64,000 bases of DNA, taken from Cryptomeria japonica. Its lineage: Eukaryota > Streptophyta > Pinopsida > Cupressales > Cupressaceae. Position 1 is the first letter of the stretch. Every line of letters starts with the position of its first letter. Positions 34,586 to 46,713 of the stretch are shown piece after piece. The position numbers were made by a program, and so were the translations under genes. Location: the NCBI RefSeq assembly GCF_030272615.1, contig NC_081414.1, forward strand, positions 912,025,009 to 912,089,008. Direction: 5' to 3'. The notes beneath the pieces are model-generated. The model was not told where the DNA came from. It saw nothing but the letters and a program-made list of their open reading frames with translations, and did not search any database.

Positions 34586-35383
34586 TGTGTATAGTGAAAA
34601 GTGGATAATGAAAACAACAATATTGAAATACTAAATGAATTCAACCAAAAAACCCTAGCCTAACAACAATAAAGATCCACCATAACATATGAATATTACC
34701 TAAGACAATGCAAATCAATAGAAATAAAAAAGATTATACCATCACATGTCCACTAGGGTTTGAATCTTCATTCTTCCTATCTCCATTGATCTTGGTTGAT
34801 ATATTTTCTCTCATATTGTATGTGTGCACAAGAGCTCAACACAAAATAGAAATGCGGTTGATAGCTTGATCACAAAAAGGCTTGATTGCATAAGATTGAT
34901 TAGAATTCTAGAATGCTCAAGAGTTCTTAGGAGGTTAGAATGCTTAGGAGGATTGATAATGAAAGACGCATCTCCTTATGTAAAAGACACTTTAGGAAAT
35001 GGAGGGATAAGATTAAGAGGTGCAAAGATAAATGGTCGGCTAGGAGTAGATGGTAGGTAGAGGAAATAAGAAAATAATGAGGGGGTAGGTAGTGTAGGAA
35101 TTAAGAGATGAATGACATGTGTCATTGGTAGAAAAGGCTAATGAATTAATTAAATAAATAAAGATTTATTTAATTAATAGAGGAAATGGGATCAATTAAA
35201 TAAATGAAATATTTATTTAATTTAGGAAAAAGGACAATTTAAATCAATAAAAGTATTTATTTAAATGAGGAAAAAAGGCTAGAAAAGAACAAATGAATTA
35301 ATTCAATAAATAAGGATTTATTTAATTAATAGAAGAATAAGGCTTAAATATTTAATTAGACAGGACAATTTTAGGTGAGTACA
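34586..35383 (-). repeat. 3' LTR of element B
   Basis: It begins TGTGTATAGTG on the plus strand and ends at GTACA. It is 798 bp, the same length as its partner at 45246-46043. Confidence 0.93.
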
Positions 35384-35642
35384 TTTTGCCCCTCTTTGAG
35401 ACAATGCAGCTTGTCGTGTTGTTTCAAAGAAGATAAGATAGACTGATACAAAGTTGCCCCAAGACGGAAATAATATGCCCCCTCGAGAGATTGGATTAAT
35501 TGTGTTTGAAAGGATCATAGACAATCTCTCGATAAGAAAGAAAGGATAAAAATGACTGACAGGATAAGATGACAAGGTCACACAGGAAAAAGACTGACTC
35601 AAGAGGAATCAACAAAATCATGTCAATGTCTTACTAGGCCAA

Positions 35643-36050
35643 AATTGATAGTTCTATGATGAACATACACTATCAATTGGATAAGCTGTTGAGAGGATTC
35701 ACTCAAATAGGTGCCCTAGGGAAGACAAACTGGAAACAAGGCTAGAATTGGAAATTATGTGATAAACATGCGTTGCCAATTAAATAAGCTGTTGAGAGGA
35801 TTCACTCAACAGGTGCCCTAAAATAAGTAGGTTTGCTAAGCTGAGTGTAGGGTAAGTTGTCGAATTCTCTAGCAAGATAGGATATAGTGCAATGTGATAA
35901 ACATATACACTAGGATGCAACACCATGTGATAGACATAAGCACTAGGATAGAGCCTAATGAGCAGCACCATGTGATGGACATAGATACCACTAGGCTAGG
36001 ATAGGATAAGATAAGCAACACTATGTAATGAACATGAGTACCACTATGAT
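35643..36050 (+). repeat. Hairpin family in element B, upstream of the PMD remnant
   Basis: The first hairpin (35643-35678) has a perfect stem AATTGATAG/CTATCAATT and a loop containing ATGATGAACA. Five further ATGTGATRAACA-like cores follow to about 36030, with weaker stems. The position matches the intron array in A (19124-19494), just before the acceptor at 36077. Confidence 0.75.
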
Positions 36051-36077
36051 TGACATGATTGATTTGATTGAATGCAG

Positions 36078-36255
36078 GAGTACTTACCCCAGATTGAGTC
36101 TAGAGAGCGATTCCCTATGACACAACGGTTATGAACAAATATGACTGTTGAGGACCACGCTGCGATCAAGGCGATGGGATTGAGACACATTATGTATATA
36201 CGTGAGATTTGGGAAAAATAAGACTGTTAACTTCTTTGGTGAAAAGATGGTCCCA
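36078..36255 (+). pseudogene. Remnant of the antisense PMD gene in element B
   Basis: After the acceptor GAATGCAG the frame reads EYLPQIESRERF and later EDHAAIKAMGLRH, clearly the homologue of exon 2 in A. It has internal stops and breaks off after about 60 codons. The rest of the PMD and coiled-coil region is deleted; sequence then matches the A region after the PMD gene. Confidence 0.75.
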
Positions 36256-37560
36256 CAAGGTCTGTAGGAGGGGACATATGAGATAATCTAGGTTGTATAA
36301 TTTTTTGTATGATTATGTAGACACCTTTGGGTGATTTTGTAGCCATATGAGATTTTGACATCATTGTATCATGACACTTTATTATTTTGATATATATATA
36401 TGAGATGGTCCATCCTTGCAGCAACTATGCTTGTGTTCCTATGTGATGCTTCTATATGTTTTATGATGATGATTTTATGATGCTTATGATATGGATGCAA
36501 ATATGTACATGATAAATTGCAATATGTTTTTGTTTTTTTATGTTTTTATATGACATGCATGATGCAAATGTAAATATATGATAGATGGATGTATGATAGT
36601 GATATGATATGCTAATTAGTGGTGTGTGCAGAATGTGATGTGATTGTGATATTTATATGTATGTATGAAATGCTAATATGCTATCATGTGATGATGCAGG
36701 TGCAAACTACATGAAATGCAAATATTTTTGGTGTGTCATTATACTCAGTCATGTGATAGCGGGCTACATGGACTCAAGGAAGGACAATGGAGGTCAATCA
36801 TGAAAGGGGGATGGAAAGTAGAAGATATGGAAGCGAAAGAGTGTCTTGTACTTTATCATCATTGAGCTTTATTATGGAAAATAGGTTATGACAATCCAGA
36901 TATAGGTTCGACCCAGAAAATCATTGTACCCGTTTGCATGGAGATCAGACAATCGCAAACAAGGAATGCCCTAGTTCACATTAGACTCACAGTGTCCTCA
37001 TATCCTTGGACAAGTCATAGCATTACTAAGAGACAATCCACAAACAACAAAACAATAGGTGAACATATCCCATCCTCGACACCAACATATAATGAAATCT
37101 TCAAATTATTTGTGTTTCTTGCCACATATGCTAACATGTTTGATTTGGTCACAATGTTGTTATCCTGATAAAGGACAGATTATGCTGAAAAACAATGTTG
37201 TTGACAAAGTCTGTTGAAAGATTTGATTTGTTAAAAGCCCAATGTTGCTTGTGTCTCATCTGAAACTGATACTTTATTGTGAAGAAGAACGAAACTTTAT
37301 TGCGGATTGGCGATGCAAATGACCTTTTATTGCGGAGTGTGAACGAAGAGGAGGAATGAAAAGATGATGCTCCTCAAAACATGTGATGCTCACAATACCA
37401 CTTACATCAGTAGATTTAGGATTTTGCCCCAGTTGTAGATTAGACCTAATTTATTATGGACGAAAAGGGGTGAAAAGGGAGGATTATTATGAATGGCTAA
37501 CCAATCTTAGGTAGATCAATAACAAGCCATGATGGGAATGGGTAAGTTTATTATGGATGG
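36256..37560. other. Non-coding part of element B
   Basis: No gene seen. It corresponds to A at about 21480-22850, including the CTTTATTG words. Confidence 0.6.
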
Positions 37561-37568
37561 ATAGGTTG

Positions 37569-38170
37569 TTCGGTGTGGAGCCTGATCAGTCTCCAAGTGG
37601 GAGATTGTTGAAATGTGGCGACTGATCAGCAAAGTATTATACACTCAGCACGTATCCTCACCGATATGTTCACAAAGGCAGTTCCACAGGAGAAGCTGAT
37701 TTCTTCATCAGTTTCTGTTGGTCTTCTTGATTGATAATTGCGGAATTTATACCAGTCAAGTCCTAGTGTTTTATCCAGCGGATGTTGCATGTACAGTGGT
37801 GTCGTGTAGTATCAGTCTCCAAGTGGGAGATTGTTGAAATGTGGCGACTGATCAGCAATTTTTTTTGCCATTTTTCGTTGATGAAAACCGACATTGTAAT
37901 AAAACCCTAAAAAGGCCAACTTTGTTTGTTTCCCTAAAAATGCATGTTATAAGCGGCTGGGATGCTTAAGGCATTGTAAGTTTGATGTACTGTTTTTGCT
38001 GGATAATAAGAAAGATTGGACGGCTGTGTATGGTGGACGTAACCCATTCTGGGTGAACCACGTTAAATCTCTGTGTTATCTATGTCCTGTTTTATTTCTT
38101 TATCTTTTGTATTTAAATCTGCATATAATTGTTAGTTCATATTTGCTTCGGATCTGCTTGAAACCCTAAC
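37569..38170 (+). mobile_element. Copia 3'-end fragment inserted in element B
   Basis: The 602-bp insert is flanked by an 8-bp repeat ATAGGTTG (37561-37568, 38171-38178). It encodes a Copia RNase H tail (LTDMFTKAVPQEKL), then a purine tract AAGTGGGAGA and an LTR from TGTTGAAATGTGG (about 37836) to CCCTAACA. A copy of the purine tract and the first 30 bases of the LTR also stands at the left edge (about 37590-37635), before the RNase H segment. The insert is therefore rearranged. Element A lacks it. Confidence 0.7.
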
Positions 38171-38639
38171 ATAGGTTGTGAGTGTGTGCAAAGTGAAGGG
38201 ATGAGATTGAATCCTGAAGGAGGGAGGAGCAATGTCTCTACACATGGCATCGATAGCTCAGTTTTCATCATGGTACTTGCCCAGGGTGCCACCGGAGTAG
38301 TTTTCACTGTTGGACGAATTTATTTCTCTTTACTTTTTTCGATTTTTTCAAAAAAAAAAAATTGTGTCACAAGGCGCCTATTTGCTAGGTTTTCACCAAT
38401 TAACGATTTTTTATTTTTATGTTTTTTTTGTATTTTTTTATATTTTTATATTTTTTTGTATTTTCGGTATTTTTTTGTATTTTTGAATTAGGATATTCCG
38501 AAGAGCTATGTGTAAAACCTGCGAAGATGCATGTTGTTGATAGGATCTTCCAAAGGTTCTCCTTCTGGTGTCGAAAGCTGATATGCACCTCATCCATAGA
38601 CTGTTGTGATGACATAGGGACCAAGCCAAATTGGTTCGA

Positions 38640-39147
38640 ATTTTCCTTTCTTCTCTCGGTCCTATTGATTTCTAGGATTTTTTATGAGAACTAGGTCACC
38701 CACCTCGAATGTGCGAGGCTTTACCTTATGATTGTAGTTGCATTGTTCCTTGACTGAATGATGTGTAACTCCATTGATTATCTTCCTTGATAAAGGAACT
38801 AAGATAGAATTACTAGCATGTGGACTACATAGGCCTGTATGTGTGTCACCTAAAGAAATTTGGGCATCACTGACAACAAAGTCCCTCAAGGAAGTTTCAT
38901 TAAAGGAACATGATGTATCGCCAGAAGGGAAAGGATGTGCAAAACAAGTGGATGAGTTATGAAGGCTTATGATTGCGAAAAGAAGTGAAAGTAGGATAGC
39001 ACGATGGAGACTTAGGATCAACAAGTATGTTTGACTTGAAATTTTAGAACTTTTGCTCCCAGTTATTTTGATATTAAGGGAGATCAATTCTTGTTTTTTT
39101 TTCTTCGTAAGATTTTTATCCTTGACTTTAATTTTTGCAGAGTCCAA
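38640..39147 (-). pseudogene. Fused remnants of integrase in element B
   Basis: HKVKPRTFEVGDLVL, the integrase C-terminal domain, is joined directly to a piece resembling the HHCC finger region (AQISLGDTHTGLCSPHAS). The DDE core is missing. Upstream (on this strand) a lysine-rich frame has no match in A. RT and both RNase H domains should lie between here and 39500 and are deleted. Confidence 0.75.
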
Positions 39148-39501
39148 TAGCTTTTGGTTTTGATTTGGACTAAAGGACTTTTCTTTATTTTTGACTTTTA
39201 GATTTTTCTTTTCAAAGCTTGATTTTTGATCGCCAATGAGTAAGGGCTTTTTTTATTCTTTTTGATCCAAGTCTAGGAGAGGAGTGGAAATGGAATGAGT
39301 GGATGAAATGGTAAAGCCATGTGAGTTCTTTAGAGGGCTGGCGATATGCTCAATAGATTTTTCATTGGAACCACTCTAAGGACTATTGATATCAAGAGAT
39401 GCTTGCACCACTAGAGGAGATTTGCATTCAGACTTAGTAGCCACAACACTAGGTGGTTCACACCTAATTCCTTGATATTGAAAATTCTTTGTAGGTTGTT
39501 C

Positions 39502-42500
39502 CTATCGACTAAATGTCTTAGGAGATAGTGGGAGTTGATCAACATGAAAGATATACTCACCACATCCTAGGTCTTTAATCTTAAACTTTTCTTTTAGCTC
39601 TGCTTGTTTGGATGTAGAAGGTTTCAAGGATTCTCGATCCACATATGTTGAAGATGGAATAGCCTCTCGATTGACTAGTATTGTTATTTCTGATCTACAT
39701 CGCAGGTTATTGCAATATATGAACAGATCTGGATCACCATTAACGGTCACTTCAACTCCATTGTGAGGAAATTTAATGCATTGATGGTATGTAGATGGGA
39801 CTGCTTTCATCTCATGGATCCATGGACGTCCTAGCAATATGTTGTATGTGAGATCTAGGTCTAGGACTTGACAAACCACATCCTTTGTAACTGGCCTAGC
39901 TTTGAGAGGTAAGGTGATTGTGCCCTTGGATGAGCTCTCTTCATCATCATATGCTTTTATGGTGATAGCATGTGTAGAATTCACAACCTTTTCATAATAT
40001 CCCAATTGTTTGATAGTACTCAATGTATAGATGTTCAGACCTACTCCTCCATCTATCAAGACTCATTTGATGCAGTTTTTATAGATAAAGGCTTCAATAT
40101 GTAAAGGTGCATTATGAGGCTGGGTTACAGATGCGTCATCAGCTTTGGTGAATGTAAGAGAATGTGGAATGGAAAGGTATCCCACCATGGCTTGAAACTG
40201 GTCCACGTTCAGATCAATGGGTACAAAGGTTTCTCTTAGGACTTTGTCAAGTATGGCTTTATGCGAAGGAGAGATACACAATAGTTCTAGGATTGAGATA
40301 AGCGCGGGTGTCTTCCCTAATTGTTCTACTAGGTCATACTCAAGTTTGGTCGATGAGGAAATGGTGGTTTTAGCTAGAGCACATTGCAAGGTGATCTTAC
40401 CTCAACGAGTTGTGATATTACATTCGGAGGTAGATTTAGAAGAAGTTCCAATGCCTTAAGGACAACTTTGGCTTTTTAGGTAGAACTTTCAGGTGTTTTG
40501 TCTTTTATGACAATAGTAGAAACATAGTTGTCCATCGAAATGTGATTAACGGTTGAATCATAGTCATAAGACACTTTGGTATAGTTGGCTTGATTATCTA
40601 TGGCTTTGGTTTTTCCCTTGTCATGTTTAGGGAATGGTTCCTTAAACATCTCATGTGCTTGATTGGATGTATGTCCATTGATCTCAATGTCACCTCTATC
40701 AATAAGATCCCGTATAATGTTCTTCAAGTGATGACAATTTCTTGTTTTATGTCCCTTGCTCTTGTGATATTCACAATACTCATCGTCATTCCACCATTTT
40801 AGTTTGACTTTTGGCTCATATGGAGGATTGTCTGGAATTGTTATTATCTTGTTTGCCACTAGCTTCCTAAAAGCTGACTCAAGTGGTTCTCCCAATGGGG
40901 TGTATTTCCTTCATGGTTTTGAAGTTGCTTGAGTATTTACTTGGTTGTTTGTAGAAGAACTTGATCCTAAAAGAATGATTTTTGGTCTTATTGTGTTAGC
41001 ATCAACAACACCGTCATTTACTATGTTCTTGTTCCAAAATCGTAGCTTGTCCTTTCCTTTAAAATCCTCTTTATTTTCTTTGAATATCTTGATGATTCCT
41101 TGCTCAATTAAGACCTTCTCTATTGCTAAGCCTTTCTCAATGACGTCCTTGAAAGTGGACAAACAAGCTTTCCTCAAGTCATAACCAATTTCTCTATTGA
41201 CATTCTATGTGAACATCTCTACCATTTTGTTTTTGTGGAATTTCACAAGAGCATCTGTTGGTTAAATTCCTCCATCTTTGTAAGAAAGATGAAAATGACT
41301 CCCCATCTTTCTATTTGGTATTGCACAAAGTGGCAACTGATATATCTGTTTCTATGTTATATGAGAAATGTTGTATGAAAACTTTTGCTAGATCACCCCA
41401 TGACTTAATTCCAAGTGGAAGTTGGGAGAACCATTCCATAGCTTGTTCACCTAAGCTTTGTGGAAACAATCTCATCAAGTATGTTTCTTCTGCTGCTACC
41501 TCAATGCAAGTTATGAAAAATTGTCTTATATGTGCCCTAGGGTCCCCTTTGCCTCTGTACTTTTCAAACTTTGGTGTTACGAAATGTGTAGGAAATGGAG
41601 GCATTGGAATGCTTTTATCAAATGAATAGGGACATATATCTCTCATTGTGTACTATTTCTTTGGTGTATTCATGTCCACCATTTTCCTTTGTAAGTCCTT
41701 TATCTGTTGTTGCAAGTCATTCTTGGGTGGTGTCTTTTCTCTTTGAGTTAGTCCCATGCTTGAGCCACCGGGCGAAGGAGAAGGGATATAATGCATATAT
41801 GGATGGTATTAATCATAGATGTGTTCATATGGAGGAGGGATATAGTTATAGCTTGCATATGGACCGCTTGGTATGGTATTATAGTGAGGAGCACTAGGTC
41901 TAGGTCGATATATGTCATGACCATGGGGATATGAGGTGTCATAAGAATGATCTTGGATATTGCCCCCAAATCTGACACAGGTCCTCCTTGTGTCATGATT
42001 TTTAATGTTTGATTGAGTATAATTGTATGCATTGGTATTATGGGTATCATCATGGTCATGCATGGTGGTAGTTCTTCTCCATGGGAAAGGACGACTACGA
42101 GGTTGTTCATGAGAGGTTCTATCATAACTAGCATGAGAATGAATGTATGTGTTTGGAATCTCAGGTTTCTGTAATAGGGTTGAAGGTGACTCAGGCACGA
42201 GACGCTTTCTCCTATTTCCACCACTATTGGACCTCCTTTGTCTTGCATTAACTTGATTTATTTGGTTTGTATCATCCTCCAAAATTTGTGACATATCAAA
42301 TCCATGAGGTATTCTTGTTCCACTTTATGCCATGACTTATAGGAAATACTGTCTATCCCTTTTCATCATCTCTTGAACCAATCTATTAAAGTGGGGATCC
42401 ATGATAGTTTCCTCAACTTCTATAGAATCCATGGATGCATTGCCATTGTCATTATCATTTCCATTGTTATTGTCATTGTTGTCATCGTCTGGTATATTAC

Positions 42501-42618
42501 TGCGATTTTCAAATAGATTGTAGAATACGTCTCCATCAAACTCTTAAGTACTCATGTTTAAAGACCTCAAAGCTTCTTCGGCTTCCCTTCTAGACCTTTG
42601 TGAATGGGTTTCAATCAT
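39502..42618 (-). pseudogene. Element B gag-protease remnant
   Basis: It starts at 42618 with the same MIETHSQRSRRE-type N-terminus as A. It keeps the gag domain (41311-41646, FEKYRGKGDPRAHIRQF), the zinc-knuckle-like CEYHKSKGHKTRNC (about 40790) and the protease (39502-40080, IDGGVGLN ... LLGRPW). Several stops and frameshifts break it. The G-patch region of A is missing because the frame leaves homology after the protease. Confidence 0.88.
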
Positions 42619-43397
42619 GGACTAAAGTCTTGAACAAAATGAAAGGTAGGATGAAAATGCAAAGACTATGGAAGACCAAGAGGTGTATGAAGTGTAGATG
42701 AATCTAGGGTGAAGTTGCAATGTCCAAGAGTGTAAGACCAAAGTATGTATGTTTGAGAGCAAGGTGTGGCTTCCAAAGAGATGATGGATCTCTTGATGAG
42801 GTAAGTTGACCTAGACTCAAGAAGTTCAAATGAGACCCTAAGATGATGGATCTTGATGCAGGACTCACCTAGTGTTGTGTTATAGTATGTTTGCAAAGTT
42901 TGATGAGGACAAGCAACATAACCTTTTGACTCAAATTTGGGAGATATGCATGAGGGAAATGCAAGTGAAGGAAAATGATTGATTGTGTATGACCAAGATA
43001 GGTTGACTGAAGAATGAAGCCCTATAGGAAGCAACCTTAGAAGCTCTTTAGATCTGAAAACTTAAGTCCTTATTGTTCTCAAGAGTTTTCTTGTAATCTC
43101 TCGATTATGAATGCAGACGCAGTTTTAACAAACCCAGATGTGATTTTGAAAATGTTTTGCAATTTTGTCCAATTGTAAAGTTGTTAGATGTGACCAAATC
43201 TCAATGTTTTAACTTTTAGTGGCAAGAAGACACAATAACAATGAAGACTCAATGTTTGAAAGTGTTTTGTCTTAAGGATCCAAAATGTTTTCAAATGTGA
43301 AGTGTGATGTGAAATATTTTTGCATACACTTGAAAACACGACAGACACAATTTTTTGATGTTTGGTCTTGAGTGTTTAAAATAAGACAAGCACAATT

Positions 43398-43950
43398 CTT
43401 ATGGTTGGCCAAGACAATAGTTGTTGATCTCACATGGGGTTTCCCCCAAGGATATGTTATTCAAAGCGGATACTTAGATGCTTGACCCCACTAGCTCCAC
43501 CCTCGACACTCACTTCTCCAGGGCAGCCAAGCACCAGTCCCCACAAAAACTCCATGTGGCGAACTTTGTACCTTTACTAAGAACCGTATGTGTGTGGGCC
43601 ACTCCAAAGGTCCGACCTCCTACCTCGAAAACTAGAAGGATTTGGTTTTTCTAAAACAAAAAGGTGCTAGAAAGGGTATCCGCTCGTGTGGCCATACATG
43701 TGGCACTTTCAGCTCTGTAATTACAGAAGGCTCCCAGCCGATAGGAGTTGCACCCTACTATTGATCAAATAAATTTGATCAAACGGGTTTATGGGGAGAC
43801 ATAGTGTTGGTATGGACTAATCAACACATGTTACCCATGGCTTTCACCCTGGATATAGTTATTTATAGTGGTTCGTAAGAGGGGGGTATTGCCTTGCTAC
43901 CACTTTGGTCGTTCCCTCCTCACTAGTAGTCCTAGTGACCACATGGGGAG
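43398..43950 (-). promoter_or_regulatory. Conserved leader block of element B
   Basis: The homologue of A 31640-32220, with the ATTTGATCAAATAAATTTGA palindrome and the same paired segments. Confidence 0.6.
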
Positions 43951-44219
43951 GTAGACCCTCTAAATATTAAACACAGAGCCTATTGCTCAAGACACAAAAG
44001 ACACTGGTTCAATTTTAGTGCACCAATTGAAGTGTTTGCTAGACTAAGAAGACAAAGCAAGCAATTTTAAAATCAAATCTTTGCCAAAGTTTCTGCACCA
44101 AGATTATTAGTAGTTTTAAAATAATATCCCTCCTGCAAGCACACAAGTTAGGTAAATTTTAGATCCAAAAAACTTTGTGACATAGGGGCTTTCGACAATG
44201 CGTTTTTTGATAGATTCAA

Positions 44220-45130
44220 ATATCTGATTTTCCAAGAGTTCTTTTGCATCATAAAAAACATACTACTTATAATATTTCAAGACATTTCCAGAAATGTAAG
44301 AAAATCCAAAAAATTTGCTAATTTGCTCCAAAAATTATTTTTTTTAATGAAAAATCATAAAAGATTCATAGAAAATCAAAACTTGATCCAAAAAATCTGA
44401 ATGTTTTACTAGAAACTCCTGATACCATTCCAAACCTGCATAAAAACATTCCTGCCAAAATTCCAAGTAGTTTGTGAGATATTATACACAAAATGCAAAA
44501 CCCTAGTTTTTAAAGATTTGATTTGTTATGAATTATTTTGCATCAAAATTAAAATCACAAAGAACAAATCCTGTGTATAATTATGAGATCTTTCCAAAAC
44601 TATAAAAAAATCCAAAAAATTCACTCATTTGCTTTCAAAATCGATTTTTTATGAAAATGCATAAAAAATTCATAGAAAATTCAAATATGCTTCAAAAAAT
44701 TTGATTTTTTTACTGAACACTTGTGATACTGTTCTTGACTTGCAAACAAAAATTTCTGCAAAATTTCCAATCCTTTTATGAGATTTGATCAAAATAATGA
44801 AAAACCCTAATTTTTTAAAATCCATTTTTTTATGAAATATTTTGCATCAAAATTTAAATCACAAAAAATAGACCCCCTGTACAATTCTAAGAACTTTCTA
44901 AAACTGTAAAAAAATCTGAAAACTTTGCTCATTTTCTCTCAAAATTATTTTTTTATGAAAATGCATAAACAATTCATAATAAATTCAAATATGCTCCACA
45001 AATTCTGAATTTTGGATTGAGAGCTCTTGATACTGTCCTTGACCTGCAAACAAAATTTGATGCAAAAATGCCAAGCCGTTTGTGAGATCGGATCAATTCT
45101 CTCCAAGATCTTAATCTCATGTCCAAAACC
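44220..45130 (-). repeat. Three tandem copies of a ~300-bp unit in the leader of B
   Basis: Landmarks such as AAATCCAAAAAATT and TTTGCTC recur at about 44307, 44607 and 44906. 'AAAACCCTAG/A' recurs at about 44500, 44800 and 45125. The units are AT-rich and have diverged by about 20-30% by eye. Element A has no counterpart here. Confidence 0.7.
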
Positions 45131-45226
45131 CTAGCTGCACGAGGTTATTCTCCAAATTGTTTTACAAAACAACAATATAGGGTTAGAAGAACCTGCAAAA
45201 AACATAAATCTAACAAAAATCCATAT

Positions 45227-45242
45227 CCCACCGAGCGTGCCA
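45227..45242 (-). other. Primer-binding site of element B
   Basis: TGGCACGCTCGGTGGG on the minus strand, one base different from the site in A. Confidence 0.75.
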
Positions 45243-45245
45243 AAA

Positions 45246-46043
45246 TGTGTATGGTGAAAAGTGGATAATGGAAACAATAATATTGAAAGTCTAAAATATA
45301 TTCAACTACAAAATCCTAGCCTAACAACAATAAAGATCCACCATAACATATGAAGATTACCTAAGACAATGCAAATCAACATAAATAAAAAAGATTATAC
45401 CATCACATGTCCACTAGGGTTTGAATCTCCATTCTTCCTATCTCCATTGATCTTGCTTGATATATTTGCTCTAAGATTTTATGTGTGCACAAGAGCTCAA
45501 CAAAGAACGGAAATGTGGTTGATAGCTTGATCGCAAAAAGGCTTGATTGCATAAGATTGATTAGAATGCTAGAATGCTTAGGAGTGTTTAGGAGGTTAGA
45601 ATGCTTAGGAGGATTGATAATGAAAGAAACATCTCCTTATATAGAAGACACTTTAGGAAATGGAGGGATAAGATTAAGAGGTGTAAAGATAAATGGTCGG
45701 CTAGGATTAGAGGGTAGGTAAAGGAAATAATAAAATAACGAGGGGGTAGGTAGTGTAGGAATTAAAATATGAATGACATGTGTTGTGGGTAGAAAAAGCT
45801 AATGAATTAATTAAATAAATAAAGATTATTTAATTAATAGAAGAAATGAGATCAATTAAATAAATGAAATATTTATTTAATTTAGGAAAAAGGACAATTT
45901 AAATAAATAAAAATATTTATTTAAATGAGGAAAAAAGGCTAGAAAAGGATAAATGAATTAATTAAATAAATAAGGATTTATTTAATTAATAAAAGAATTA
46001 GGCTTAAATATTTGATTAGACAAGACAATTTTAGGTGTCTACA
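45246..46043 (-). repeat. 5' LTR of element B
   Basis: 798 bp. TATA box CTATATAAGG on the minus strand at 45635-45644. Confidence 0.93.
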
Positions 46044-46713
46044 ATAATTTGCAAAAAGACATTAGAGATATACTTCTTTTTTCTGAGTTTACTTCCTTTA
46101 CACAGTTGTGCGTAGTACTTCATAATTATCACCTTACCATGAGTCAATTGGAACAATCCTCTTCAATGGCTCTGACTGATAAAAGTGAAAGTGCTCAACA
46201 ACCTTTTGTGAAGTTCAAACCAAATAAGGGACTCATCAAGTTCAATGACAACAACAACACTCAAGTAGCAACCGCAACAAAAGGTGTGCATGCTTTGTCT
46301 AAATACTTTAGAAAATAATTCACTCCTCTTAATGAATCTTTGCATAGTATTATGACACAATTGTTACAAAGGAATGTGTTGAAGCTTCCCCCCATTGAAC
46401 CACTTGATCCATCAAAGGCCTCCTCACCTTACTTTGATTCCAAAGCTTTTTGCCAATTTCATCATCAACCTGGTCATGACACTGAAAAGTGTTATTCCTT
46501 AAAGAGTAAGATTCAACGCAATTGATAACAATACCATATCTGTGGCTGGTGTGAATGATAAAGGAATTAAATCAAAAATTGCAAATTTTTACTAATCCTT
46601 TACCTTCTCATTCCACTAATGTGATTGAGACTGATCATCTTGCCTTCTCTCCTAATGATCTTGGCCTTGAGTCTAATAAGGTGGTTAACTTTATTGATAA
46701 AATTGAACCTCCT
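46044..46713 (+). pseudogene. Element C gag, segment 3 (to nucleocapsid)
   Basis: It carries on the gag frame after element B. A zinc-knuckle-like CQFHHQPGHDTEKC is at about 46452-46490, followed by stops near 46525. A further open part (46555-46713) ends at DKIEPP, where solo LTR E is inserted. The same CxxHxxxGHxxxxC spacing occurs in elements A and B. Confidence 0.8.

Larger units (their letters stand above)
34586..46043 (-). mobile_element. Element B: deleted relative of A (11.5 kb, non-autonomous)
   Basis: Two 798-bp LTRs, an ATAAT target duplication, a primer-binding site and a polypurine tract mark it as an LTR retrotransposon. LTR ends, primer site, leader, gag-protease and the antisense region all match element A in order. 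It lacks RT and RNase H and most of integrase. The antisense PMD gene is reduced to the start of exon 2. LTRs differ from each other more than those of A, so it is older. It could have moved only with proteins supplied by relatives. Confidence 0.93.
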
